Below, one piece after another: positions 47,117-54,931 of a stretch of 64,000 nucleotides of DNA. The stretch covers positions 1 through 64,000 of the forward strand of contig NZ_JADFCO010000062.1 in assembly GCF_015356755.1 (NCBI RefSeq), in the 5' to 3' direction. The stretch is from Nonlabens antarcticus. Its GTDB lineage: Bacteria; Bacteroidota; Bacteroidia; Flavobacteriales; Flavobacteriaceae. The first letter of the stretch is position 1. Every line of letters starts with the position of its first letter. The translations under genes were made by a program, and so were the position numbers. The notes under the pieces were generated by a model. That model ran no database searches. It was given only the letters and a program-made list of their open reading frames with translations, and was not told the origin of the DNA.

Positions 47117-48804
47117 TTATCTTCTTTTGCTGGTAGATTTTTCACTTTGTCTTTTTCTCGGGTCTTCAAATCTTTCTTTTTAAGTACGCTGTTTTTATCC
47201 AGCTCTAAAGGCTCTTCAGTTTTAAAGAAATCTTCTTCAACTTCTGGCAAGGGTAAACCTTGTATCTTAATCTGTTTGGGAATGGGTTTTCCTTTGAACA
47301 AATCATCCTTTGAAAAAATTTGCTCGTCACCACGCCATTTCATACCACGCAAGGTTCGTGCATTTTCTGGAAGCTCGTCGGGTGGGAAGGTCGTTCCTCG
47401 CACATCATCATAGTTGGTATTGACAGCTACCTCTCCGTCTGCAAATTCCAGCACCATTCTGCCACTGGTACGTTTATCAATGCCTATTAATTCCTGGGTG
47501 TCATTGCGCACGTAGATCAAATGTTCGACGTTTTTATTAATGTTTACAATGTCCAGCTCGTTCTCTTTGAAAAAGCCCGTAAGTTCTTTCCCCTTAATTT
47601 GATTAAAGCCACCAGCGGTATCCCGATCTACAATAAAAGCATTGTAAAATACCCGAAGTGAGTCCAGTTTTTCTGTCTTGACGTTGCTTTGGATAAAAAT
47701 ACTATCGCCAGTCATCTGGCTTTTACCGCTCCATAAGATAGGGTTGCCTATCATTTTTGTCAATCCTGTAACTTGCCTAGAAACAATACTATCTGACTTT
47801 CCACTCAAGTCGGTTTTAAAGATGCGAACGCCGTAAAACCCGCGTACGAGGCGATCGTCTTCTTTACCGGTGACCATTAGCGTGTCGGCATGAATATAGA
47901 CGCTGTCCTTATCTTGTAGGGTAATCGCTACCGCACGTTTGGTCAGGAACACGGAGTCTTTATCCCGGTAAACTTCTGCATAATCGCCCTTCAGGATGCT
48001 TTTATTGATGGTATCTGTAATGATGATGTTATTGACCGCGCTGGCAAAGTTGCGACCTCGGTTAAAATACAGGCTGTCGCCTTTTACATTCCTGTCGTTA
48101 TAGTCAATGCTGGAATTCTTTACAAAATAGCCTTCATCTGCTCGCGTGTCGTAAAAACCTCGTTCACAATAAACCTTACTGGTCTGGCCTGTAATAGTAG
48201 ATGGGCCGTACATATAAGCATGACCGTTATCTGAATAGAAATTTAGATGATTTGAATTGATGACATATTCTGGATTTGTCACGACTACGTTGTCCAGAAA
48301 TTGATATTTTTTATCCTTCATAAAATACCTGCCCACCCGACTTTTAAGGGTGCTGGCTGTATCGCGAACGGTACCGCCACTGCGGTAATAAGCTTGCTGC
48401 TTTGCGCGGTCAAAGTATAACGTATCGGTTTGAAGGGTTGATTCGGGACTTTTCATATCCACATTGCCACTGGCATAGGCAAGCTGTGAATTCCCATTGT
48501 ATTCTGCATATTTTGAATTCATGCGGATGCTGTCGCCCTGATTCATTTTGACATTTCCTATAGCTTTGACAAAATTACTCTTCTCATAAAACACCGCTTT
48601 ATCACAATACATTTTAATGCCGCGATGTTCAATAAAAACCTGTTCGCCACCATCTCTAAAATAAATAGCAGCTCCTGGAAATTCATCTTGATTAACGGTA
48701 GCAAATGGTGCTTTCACACGGATCAAAGAATCCACCGGTTGCTCTTGAGCCTGCATTTGAGTGCTCGTAAAAATTATAAAAAATAGGATTGCTAGGTTTC
48801 TCAT
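47113..48804 (-). CDS. OstA-like protein (LptA/LptD N-terminal fold)
   Basis: A 563-aa exported protein. It has a signal peptide (MRNLAILFFIIFTSTQMQAQ) and OstA/LptA-type beta repeats through the middle, visible as alternating short strands (IKMYCDKAVFYEKSNFVKAI, NSKYAEYNGNSQLAYASGNV). The C-terminus is charged. By family it belongs to the LPS transport bridge between membranes, but this long Bacteroidota form is uncharacterised. ATG 48804 overlaps the upstream lipoprotein stop by 1 bp (TAATG), which decides it over 48840. Confidence 0.85.
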   Translation of the reverse strand: MRNLAILFFIIFTSTQMQAQEQPVDSLIRVKAPFATVNQDEFPGAAIYFRDGGEQVFIEHRGIKMYCDKAVFYEKSNFVKAIGNVKMNQGDSIRMNSKYAEYNGNSQLAYASGNVDMKSPESTLQTDTLYFDRAKQQAYYRSGGTVRDTASTLKSRVGRYFMKDKKYQFLDNVVVTNPEYVINSNHLNFYSDNGHAYMYGPSTITGQTSKVYCERGFYDTRADEGYFVKNSSIDYNDRNVKGDSLYFNRGRNFASAVNNIIITDTINKSILKGDYAEVYRDKDSVFLTKRAVAITLQDKDSVYIHADTLMVTGKEDDRLVRGFYGVRIFKTDLSGKSDSIVSRQVTGLTKMIGNPILWSGKSQMTGDSIFIQSNVKTEKLDSLRVFYNAFIVDRDTAGGFNQIKGKELTGFFKENELDIVNINKNVEHLIYVRNDTQELIGIDKRTSGRMVLEFADGEVAVNTNYDDVRGTTFPPDELPENARTLRGMKWRGDEQIFSKDDLFKGKPIPKQIKIQGLPLPEVEEDFFKTEEPLELDKNSVLKKKDLKTREKDKVKNLPAKEDN

Positions 48805-49607
48805 TATAGAGCAGTTTTTTGCGAAGCTAAGGAAACCCATAGCATCGGTTCAGGCAAATCATGTACTGTTGAAATAAGAACTCTAGAACTGGCAGAATAT
48901 TTTGCGTCTGTGCTGCTTGTGATTTCTTTCACTTCGTGTTTAAGTGTATTCCAGCCGGGTTTGATGCTTACCTCATAGACAGTGGAAAGATCATAACTCT
49001 CGTCGTTCTCATTAGAGAAAAGTTGTTGTGTGCTGTTATTTCCTTTGATGCCAACTGGTTTTTCTGAGTAGATAAAGTAGTAATAGGTGCCGGTTATGGC
49101 TTTGTTGACACTTGGCGTTATCACTTGCTTTATAAATTCCGCTGAGGTAGTTGGATAAATGGTGGTTACATATTCGCTTCTTTGGAAAACTTGGAACCCG
49201 TAATTCTTTCCTGCTAATGCCAGTTCTACTGTGGCGCCATCAAATACCAACCCGTCTGTATTTGCAAAAGTTTCCTGGGCATTTGGAATTTCTAACGCGT
49301 ATCCTAATGTTTCTGAAGAGTCCGCTTTCGCGAAAGCGGATGCTGTCAAATTATTAAAATCATCAGGCAGCAGGATCTCCAGATGACCTTTGGAATCAAT
49401 GGTTCCAGAAAACTGAGGAGCCACAAAATAACCCATGATATTGATGTCGCCCTCTGGTTTATTCCACTTTGAAATACTGCCGGACAAAGTCATTGAATGG
49501 GTGTCATTGTCACTGACAGTATTAACTTCTCTTCCCGCATCAGGTTTGCAACCCATTAAAAATAGGAGGGAAGTAAAAAAAAAGAAATAGGAAAATATAG
49601 TTTTCAA
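48804..49607 (-). CDS. lipoprotein of unknown function
   Basis: A 267-aa predicted lipoprotein; the lipobox LFLMGC sets the acylated cysteine at about residue 20. I do not recognise the body. It is mostly beta, with SMTLSGSISKWNKPEGDINI early and KPGWNTLKHEVKEI late. It starts the transcript that runs through the OstA-like and aminotransferase genes and overlaps the former by 1 bp. An envelope role is likely from the signal and the neighbours. The palindrome at 49323-49338 encodes AFAKA. Confidence 0.75.
   Translation of the reverse strand: MKTIFSYFFFFTSLLFLMGCKPDAGREVNTVSDNDTHSMTLSGSISKWNKPEGDINIMGYFVAPQFSGTIDSKGHLEILLPDDFNNLTASAFAKADSSETLGYALEIPNAQETFANTDGLVFDGATVELALAGKNYGFQVFQRSEYVTTIYPTTSAEFIKQVITPSVNKAITGTYYYFIYSEKPVGIKGNNSTQQLFSNENDESYDLSTVYEVSIKPGWNTLKHEVKEITSSTDAKYSASSRVLISTVHDLPEPMLWVSLASQKTAL
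49323..49338. repeat. 16-bp palindrome, copy 7 (inside lipoprotein gene)
   Basis: Perfect copy, extended to 18 bp by flanking C and G. Translated on the minus strand as AFAKA. Confidence 0.95.
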
Positions 49608-49693
49608 TAGTTAAATAGCAATTTATAAATCGTGCTCAAGGCTTAAAATATGAGAAATCATAATGGGACAGAACATAAATCTAGGTTCATTGA

Positions 49694-49930
49694 TTACCGA
49701 GTTTTAGTGGATTTGAACATTGAATCCATAATGGTTTGAATGCCTTGATACATAAATACGACCGCCAATATCGCAAATGCAATCCCAGGCATTAAAAATA
49801 CAATGGGATGCTCGCTGCCGGCTCCAATGTAAATGAGGATAGGACCTGCGATAAAAAAGGGAATCGCAAGCATTAGTTTCTTGATACCTTTACTTAAAAC
49901 ATCACGATCTGTGGAGGGTTGTTCTGACAT
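49694..49930 (-). CDS. small membrane protein, DUF6095-like
   Basis: A 78-aa protein with two hydrophobic helices (LMLAIPFFIAGPILIYIGAG and IVFLMPGIAFAILAVVFMYQ) and a short charged tail. It resembles the DUF6095 family of Flavobacteriaceae, whose function is unknown. ATG 49930 overlaps the murQ stop codon by 1 bp, so it is cotranscribed with murQ. The ATG at 49936 is less likely. Confidence 0.72.
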   Translation of the reverse strand: MSEQPSTDRDVLSKGIKKLMLAIPFFIAGPILIYIGAGSEHPIVFLMPGIAFAILAVVFMYQGIQTIMDSMFKSTKTR

Positions 49931-50745
49931 TAGCAAATTCCTATGTGGTTGAGTACGTTGCGCACGCTACCGTATTTTTTTAATAATTCTTGAGCGCGAT
50001 CATAATCCAGCTGTGCGCTTTCCATAATCATTCGCGTTCCTCGATCGACAAGCTTATCGTTGCTAAGTTGCATGTCCACCATTTTATTTCCTTTAATATG
50101 CCCTAATTTAATCATTACACTGGTACTGATCATATTCAAAATCATCTTTTGTGCCGTTCCAGCTTTCATGCGACTGCTGCCTGTTACAAATTCTGGTCCT
50201 ACAACTGCCACCATAGAATGCACCGCCGTCACATCTAACGGACTACCAGGATTGCAAGTGATACCACCAGTTGTAATTCCAGCAGTATTGCAAGCATCTA
50301 ATCCGCCAATTACGTACGGAGTGCGACCGCTTGCGGCGATACCTATAACGACATCCTTATCGCTGATGTTGAATTTTTGCAGGTCCTTGAAAGCTTGTTC
50401 ACCATCGTCTTCTGCATTTTCTACCGCATGACGTATCGCATGATCGCCACCAGCAATGATCCCAATAACCTTATCAGCAGCTACCCCAAAAGTGGGCGGA
50501 CATTCACTTGCGTCCAAAACACCTAATCTACCACTGGTACCGGCGCCAATATAAAAAAGCCGGCCACCAGATTGCATTTTTAACACAATCGCATCCACCA
50601 TTTTTTCAATGGCGGGAAGAATGTTTTCAACAGCTGTAGCGACGGTTTGATCTTCTTGGTTGATCGCCTTTAACAGCTTTGTCGTGCTCATCTTTTCTAG
50701 ATGATCATGTTTGGAATCTTGTTCTGAGATATTCTTAAACTCCAT
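49930..50745 (-). CDS. murQ: N-acetylmuramic acid 6-phosphate etherase
   Basis: Cleaves the lactyl ether of MurNAc-6-phosphate to GlcNAc-6-phosphate and lactate in cell-wall recycling. It is a SIS-domain protein of 271 aa, slightly shorter than the usual 300 or so. GAGTSGRLGVLDASECPPTF is the sugar-phosphate site with the active glutamate, and VTGSSRMKAGTAQKMILNMI is the second signature. No muropeptide kinase or transporter is adjacent. It is followed directly by the DUF6095-like gene. Confidence 0.95.
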   Translation of the reverse strand: MEFKNISEQDSKHDHLEKMSTTKLLKAINQEDQTVATAVENILPAIEKMVDAIVLKMQSGGRLFYIGAGTSGRLGVLDASECPPTFGVAADKVIGIIAGGDHAIRHAVENAEDDGEQAFKDLQKFNISDKDVVIGIAASGRTPYVIGGLDACNTAGITTGGITCNPGSPLDVTAVHSMVAVVGPEFVTGSSRMKAGTAQKMILNMISTSVMIKLGHIKGNKMVDMQLSNDKLVDRGTRMIMESAQLDYDRAQELLKKYGSVRNVLNHIGIC

Positions 50746-50964
50746 GGGATGTTTTTATTCTTGATGGACTGGGTTGATGTGTGATCATGATTTCATCCTT
50801 AGATAAAAATTAGAAAAAATAAAACGAAAAGTAAAAATAAATTCATCTAGCGATTAAAGCCTCAAAACTTTCTATTTCAGCTTGAAAATGAACTTGAAAT
50901 CAAAGTTTAATTTCACATTTTAACAAAGAACCTGTTCTCGACTGCGCTCGAACTGACATTTTAT

Positions 50965-51013
<49 letters not shown>

Positions 51014-51107
51014 CCATTTTCCAACTTCTAGCTTTCCAAACCCTAAAGTTACATTCCAAATTTTAACAAAGAACCTGTTCTCGACTGCGCTCGAACTGAC
51101 ATTTTAT

Positions 51108-51128
51108 CCAGCTTCCAGCTTCCAGCTT
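51108..51128. repeat. heptamer array (CCAGCTT)x3
   Basis: Three perfect copies after leader 2, then one CCAGTTT. Confidence 0.9.
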
Positions 51129-51221
51129 CCAGTTTCCAACTTCTAGCTTTCCAAACGCTAAAGTCACATTCCAAACTTTAACAGGAAACCTGTTCTCGAC
51201 TGCGCTTGAACTGATATTTAT

Positions 51222-51284
51222 CCAGCTTCCAGCTTCCAGCTTCCAGCTTCCAGCTTCCAGCTTCCAGCTTCCAGCTTCCAGCTT
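51222..51284. repeat. heptamer array (CCAGCTT)x9
   Basis: Nine perfect copies after leader 3, the longest array in the window. Confidence 0.95.
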
Positions 51285-51377
51285 CCAGTCTCCAGTTCCC
51301 AGCTTTCCAAACCTTAAGGTTACATTTTAAACTTTAACAGGAAACCTGTTCTCGACTGCGCTCGAACTGACATTTTA

Positions 51378-51426
51378 CCCAGTTCCCAGTTCCCAGTTCC
51401 CAGTTCCCAGTTCCCAGTTCCCAGTT
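51378..51426. repeat. heptamer array (CCCAGTT)x7
   Basis: Seven perfect copies after leader 4, then CCAGTTT-type units. Confidence 0.95.
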
Positions 51427-51534
51427 TCCAGTTTCCAGTTTTCATTTTCCAGCTTCTAGCTTTCCAAACCCTAAGGTTACATTCTAAACATTAACAGGAA
51501 ACCTATTCTCGACTGCGCTCGAACTGACATTTTT

Positions 51535-51548
51535 ACTAAATACTAAAT
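51535..51548. repeat. heptamer array (ACTAAAT)x2
   Basis: Two copies after leader 5; the same heptamer as the array upstream of rfbB, 40 kb away. Confidence 0.8.
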
Positions 51549-51610
51549 ACTAAAAAAACTACTTTTCGATACTCAATATTCCGTAATCGGTGTTCAGTTT
51601 TCTATTTTTC

Positions 51611-51645
51611 TAACCTCTAACCTCTAACCTCTAACCTCTAACCTC
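51611..51645. repeat. heptamer array (TAACCTC)x5
   Basis: Five perfect copies ending 5 bp from the ribBA stop codon (51651). Confidence 0.95.
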
Positions 51646-51650
51646 TAACC

Positions 51651-52796
51651 TTAGAATCCCACTGTTTCCACAATCTCCAGATCATAACCTATCATTCCTA
51701 TACGTTTGCTTTGCTCACTATTGGTCATTAACTTGAGCTTGGATATGTTCAAATCATGTAAAATTTGAGCACCAATGCCGTAATCTTTATTGTCTAAATT
51801 TCTACGTGGTGCTTTATTGGTTCCATTTTCTTGTAATGCTTTCAATTCTTCCAGTCGGCCTAGCATATTTTCTGGTTCGAATTGCTGGTTGATAAATACG
51901 ACAGCACCTTTTCCTTCCTTATTAAGTCGCTCAAACATCGCATCCAGTTTGCGATCTGCTTCTGAAGTTAGGGTAGAGAAGAGGTCATTGTTAACTTGGG
52001 TAGAATTCATGCGGGTCATCACAACATCATCGTGATTCCAATCTCCTAGAGTTAAGGAAATATGAATTTGATCGTTAGTGGTTTGTTGGTAGGCTCTGAG
52101 ACGGTATTCGCCAAACCTAGTCTTCAACATAAAATCTTCTTTTTTAACAATCAGACTGTCATTTTTCATGCGATAAGCGACAAGGTCTTCAATGCTGACG
52201 AGTTTTAAACCATGCTTTTTAGCCACTTCCATAAGTTGTGGTAAACGCGCCATGGTACCGTCTTCATTCATTATTTCTACAATAACTCCCGCGGGTTCAT
52301 GGCCTGCCAGTCTTGCAAAATCAATCGCAGCTTCTGTATGGCCTGTACGTCTTAAAACACCACCGTCCTTTGCCCGTAATGGAAAGATATGTCCTGGCTT
52401 GGTCAGATCATGCGATTGTGTGTTCTTGTCAACTATAGCTTTAATGGTCAAGGCACGATCGCTAGCACTAATACCGGTCGTCACACCATTACCTCGCAAG
52501 TCAACCGATACTGTAAAAGCTGTTTCCATGGGGTCAGAATTGTTATTGACCATCATGTTTAGATCCAGTTCTTTCACGCGCTGTGGCGTTATGGGACAAC
52601 AGATCAAACCACGACCATGAGTGGCCATAAAATTGATCATTTCTGGCGTAACAGATTCTGCGCTGGCAAGAAAATCACCCTCGTTTTCGCGGTTCTCGTC
52701 ATCTACAACGATGATGACTTTTCCGTTTTTTATGTCGGCGATGGCATCTTCTATACGATCTAACTTAATGCTAGTTTCCTGGGGTGTAGTAACCAT
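51651..52796 (-). CDS. ribB: 3,4-dihydroxy-2-butanone-4-phosphate synthase with a degenerate GTP cyclohydrolase II domain
   Basis: The N-terminal domain makes dihydroxybutanone phosphate from ribulose-5-phosphate for riboflavin synthesis: DDENRENEGDF, TGISASDRALT and RRTGHTEAAIDFARLAG are intact. The C-terminal domain has the RibA-type fold (KTRFGEYRLRAYQ). The zinc-binding cysteine cluster expected in a GDVFGSLRCDCG-type stretch is replaced by NDLFSTLTSEADRK, so cyclohydrolase activity is unlikely. The protein has 381 aa. ATG 52796 follows an exact -7 element at 52821-52828. It is last in the tpx-to-rib run but has its own promoter. Confidence 0.92.
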   Translation of the reverse strand: MVTTPQETSIKLDRIEDAIADIKNGKVIIVVDDENRENEGDFLASAESVTPEMINFMATHGRGLICCPITPQRVKELDLNMMVNNNSDPMETAFTVSVDLRGNGVTTGISASDRALTIKAIVDKNTQSHDLTKPGHIFPLRAKDGGVLRRTGHTEAAIDFARLAGHEPAGVIVEIMNEDGTMARLPQLMEVAKKHGLKLVSIEDLVAYRMKNDSLIVKKEDFMLKTRFGEYRLRAYQQTTNDQIHISLTLGDWNHDDVVMTRMNSTQVNNDLFSTLTSEADRKLDAMFERLNKEGKGAVVFINQQFEPENMLGRLEELKALQENGTNKAPRRNLDNKDYGIGAQILHDLNISKLKLMTNSEQSKRIGMIGYDLEIVETVGF

Positions 52797-52820
52797 TAAT
52801 CTAAGTCTCTTTTTAGAGCA

Positions 52821-52828
52821 CAAAGATA
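52821..52828 (-). promoter_or_regulatory. -7 element for ribBA
   Basis: TATCTTTG on the minus strand matches TAnnTTTG, 24 bp before the ATG and just after the lptF/G stop. No clear -33 TTG. Confidence 0.5.
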
Positions 52829-52832
52829 AGGA

Positions 52833-54278
52833 TTATGCCGATGTTGGTGGGAGTTTGGGCTTCTTTTTAAACTTGTCCAATAGGGCACTGAAGGTAAAGT
52901 TGATATTGAAAAAACCTTGATCTGTAGTAGCTCGATAGGTTAGGAATATGCCGATAGGGAATATTATGGCCGTACTCAACCATGCCCCTATCCATGCCGG
53001 GAAAGCCCCTTCTGCCGATGCTTTTTCAGCAAATATCCCGATGAAGTGATAGGTAAGAAAGAAAATAGTAGCGATAACTAATGGCAACCCCATGCCTCCC
53101 TTTCTAATAATAGCTCCTAACGGTGCTCCTATGAAAAACAGAATGATACAAGCTACTCCCAAAACAAATTTCTTATGAATCTCAATTTCATATTTATTCA
53201 AGCGTACCAGTTCTTGTTGCAGCTGGTCCTTACGTGTTCTGAGCAGGTATTTTTGTTGGGTAACCTTATTTATAGCATCTTCCAACGAGCGCCGTTGCTC
53301 TGTGATGCTAAGCCGTTCAAAAAATGGAGAAGTATTGGTTGTGGTATCAATATATTTTGCAACCCGCTCTGTCAATCGATCTGGAGACCATTTGAGCCAC
53401 TGATTTTTATTGTGAATTTCCTTAGTATTATTAAAATTATAGGAGAACGAATCTATCTGCGTTTGTAGTTCATTAATTTTTAGCATTTGATGATCATCGG
53501 TAACGCTCTCACTATCCATATCTACATCATTCAATGCAGATACATCCTGATTTAAAGTATAGACATCAAAATAACTTTTAACAAAAGGAGACGACGCTCT
53601 TTTTTGAGGTTTATCAACAAAGAGATCCTCATAATAGTTCCCATTATAAAGTACCAACTGAATAACATCTGATTTAAGGGAGCTTTTGAGTTCGCCTTTT
53701 TCAGCCTTTATAACCTTAAAATTTCCCGCACTTCTTGGGGATTTCTGATGTATGATCACATCAGTGAGAAATTCTCCTTTTTCACCGCTTTTATCAGATA
53801 CCTTGATATTAATATCGCCCAGCTGGTTGAACACATTTTCACTAATTGCCATGGCAGGTTTGACTTGGGCTATGTTACGCCGCAGATTGCGCTGCTTTAA
53901 ATTCCCCCATGGAATAACAGTATTCGCAAAAATAAAACTGGTAATTCCTAAACTAAAAATAACGATAATTAAACTGAGCATAGCCCGTTGCAATGAGATC
54001 CCGTTTGACTTCATGGCAGCAAACTCATAATTCTCAGCCATATTACCGAAAACCATAATGGAGGCCAGCAAAATACTTAATGGTAATGCAAGTGGGACTA
54101 TTACGGGAATGGTGTACATCATGAACTTTACGATCGTAATCGCATCGATGTCCTTTCCTGCAATATCTTTAATGTAGAGCCAGATCGCCTGGAGAATCAA
54201 AATAAACATTAACACAATAAAGACGCTTAAAAACGTCTTTATGAATTGTGTCAATATGTAGCGATCTAGTATTTTCAA
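52833..54278 (-). CDS. LptF/LptG-family permease (YjgP/YjgQ)
   Basis: A 481-aa inner membrane subunit of the LPS-extracting ABC transporter. Helices lie at about 12-32, 55-80 and 100-120, then a long periplasmic jellyroll-like part (about 140-370), then three C-terminal helices (about 370-460). YILTQFIKTFLSVFIVLMFI is the typical start. Whether it is LptF or LptG cannot be told. It is 1 bp from the lolA-like gene, so it is cotranscribed with it. Confidence 0.88.
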   Translation of the reverse strand: MKILDRYILTQFIKTFLSVFIVLMFILILQAIWLYIKDIAGKDIDAITIVKFMMYTIPVIVPLALPLSILLASIMVFGNMAENYEFAAMKSNGISLQRAMLSLIIVIFSLGITSFIFANTVIPWGNLKQRNLRRNIAQVKPAMAISENVFNQLGDINIKVSDKSGEKGEFLTDVIIHQKSPRSAGNFKVIKAEKGELKSSLKSDVIQLVLYNGNYYEDLFVDKPQKRASSPFVKSYFDVYTLNQDVSALNDVDMDSESVTDDHQMLKINELQTQIDSFSYNFNNTKEIHNKNQWLKWSPDRLTERVAKYIDTTTNTSPFFERLSITEQRRSLEDAINKVTQQKYLLRTRKDQLQQELVRLNKYEIEIHKKFVLGVACIILFFIGAPLGAIIRKGGMGLPLVIATIFFLTYHFIGIFAEKASAEGAFPAWIGAWLSTAIIFPIGIFLTYRATTDQGFFNINFTFSALLDKFKKKPKLPPTSA

Positions 54279-54279
54279 T

Positions 54280-54930
54280 CTAGTTCATTTCCTCAATATC
54301 CCAATTTTTATATTGAGTGGGATCAAAGATAAAACTGTTTCTAGGCAATGGCTCGTTTGTTTTAAACGACTTTAAGGTAAATGTAATCACCGTGCCGCTG
54401 CGCTCTGTAATAATCGTATTATAAATGTGCTTTGTGTTCACATCAATTCCTAACAAAATACTCTTATAATCAGAGCCGGATTTAATAGGCTTTAGTTTCA
54501 CATATTGGATTTTTCGACCCTTCACATTTTGAACGATATCAAGGTCTTTTGTATATCCCTTTTGGTAGAAAGTCATGATATTGGAAGGGTTTATCATTTC
54601 ACTTCCATCATTAGTTTGAGTAGCGATGGTAACCTGTTCATCCTCCCGATTGATGGTATATAATTTTTTACCGTCAAACATATAAGTCGTACCGTTATAG
54701 GTCGCGTTATATTTATTTCCGCTCAATTTTGCTTCACCTTGCAGGTCTGTGTCAAAGTTTGCTTTGACGTTTTTCAAATTTCCTTTGTAAGTAAACATCA
54801 CGTTTTTGTAGCCGTTATATTTGGTGGCTACCTCGTCTAATAATTTTGTTGCTTGAGTTGATTGTGCTGTTGCCGCTTTCGCGAAAGCGAAACACATAAA
54901 AGCCATTAAATAAATCCTCGTCATTCTCAT
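54280..54930 (-). CDS. LolA-like outer membrane lipoprotein carrier
   Basis: A periplasmic carrier for lipoproteins, 216 aa from ATG 54930 (223 from ATG 54951, which would overlap ftsK). It has a signal peptide followed by the LolA fold: ATKLLDEVATKYNGYKNVMF, LQGEAKLSGNKYNAT and GTVITFTLKSF. The palindrome at 54874-54889 encodes AFAKA inside the hydrophobic or cleavage region of the signal peptide. It sits between ftsK and an LptF/G gene, an order common in flavobacteria. Confidence 0.85.
   Translation of the reverse strand: MRMTRIYLMAFMCFAFAKAATAQSTQATKLLDEVATKYNGYKNVMFTYKGNLKNVKANFDTDLQGEAKLSGNKYNATYNGTTYMFDGKKLYTINREDEQVTIATQTNDGSEMINPSNIMTFYQKGYTKDLDIVQNVKGRKIQYVKLKPIKSGSDYKSILLGIDVNTKHIYNTIITERSGTVITFTLKSFKTNEPLPRNSFIFDPTQYKNWDIEEMN
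54874..54889. repeat. 16-bp palindrome, copy 8 (inside lolA-like signal peptide)
   Basis: Perfect copy, translated as AFAKA. Confidence 0.95.
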
Positions 54931-54931
54931 T

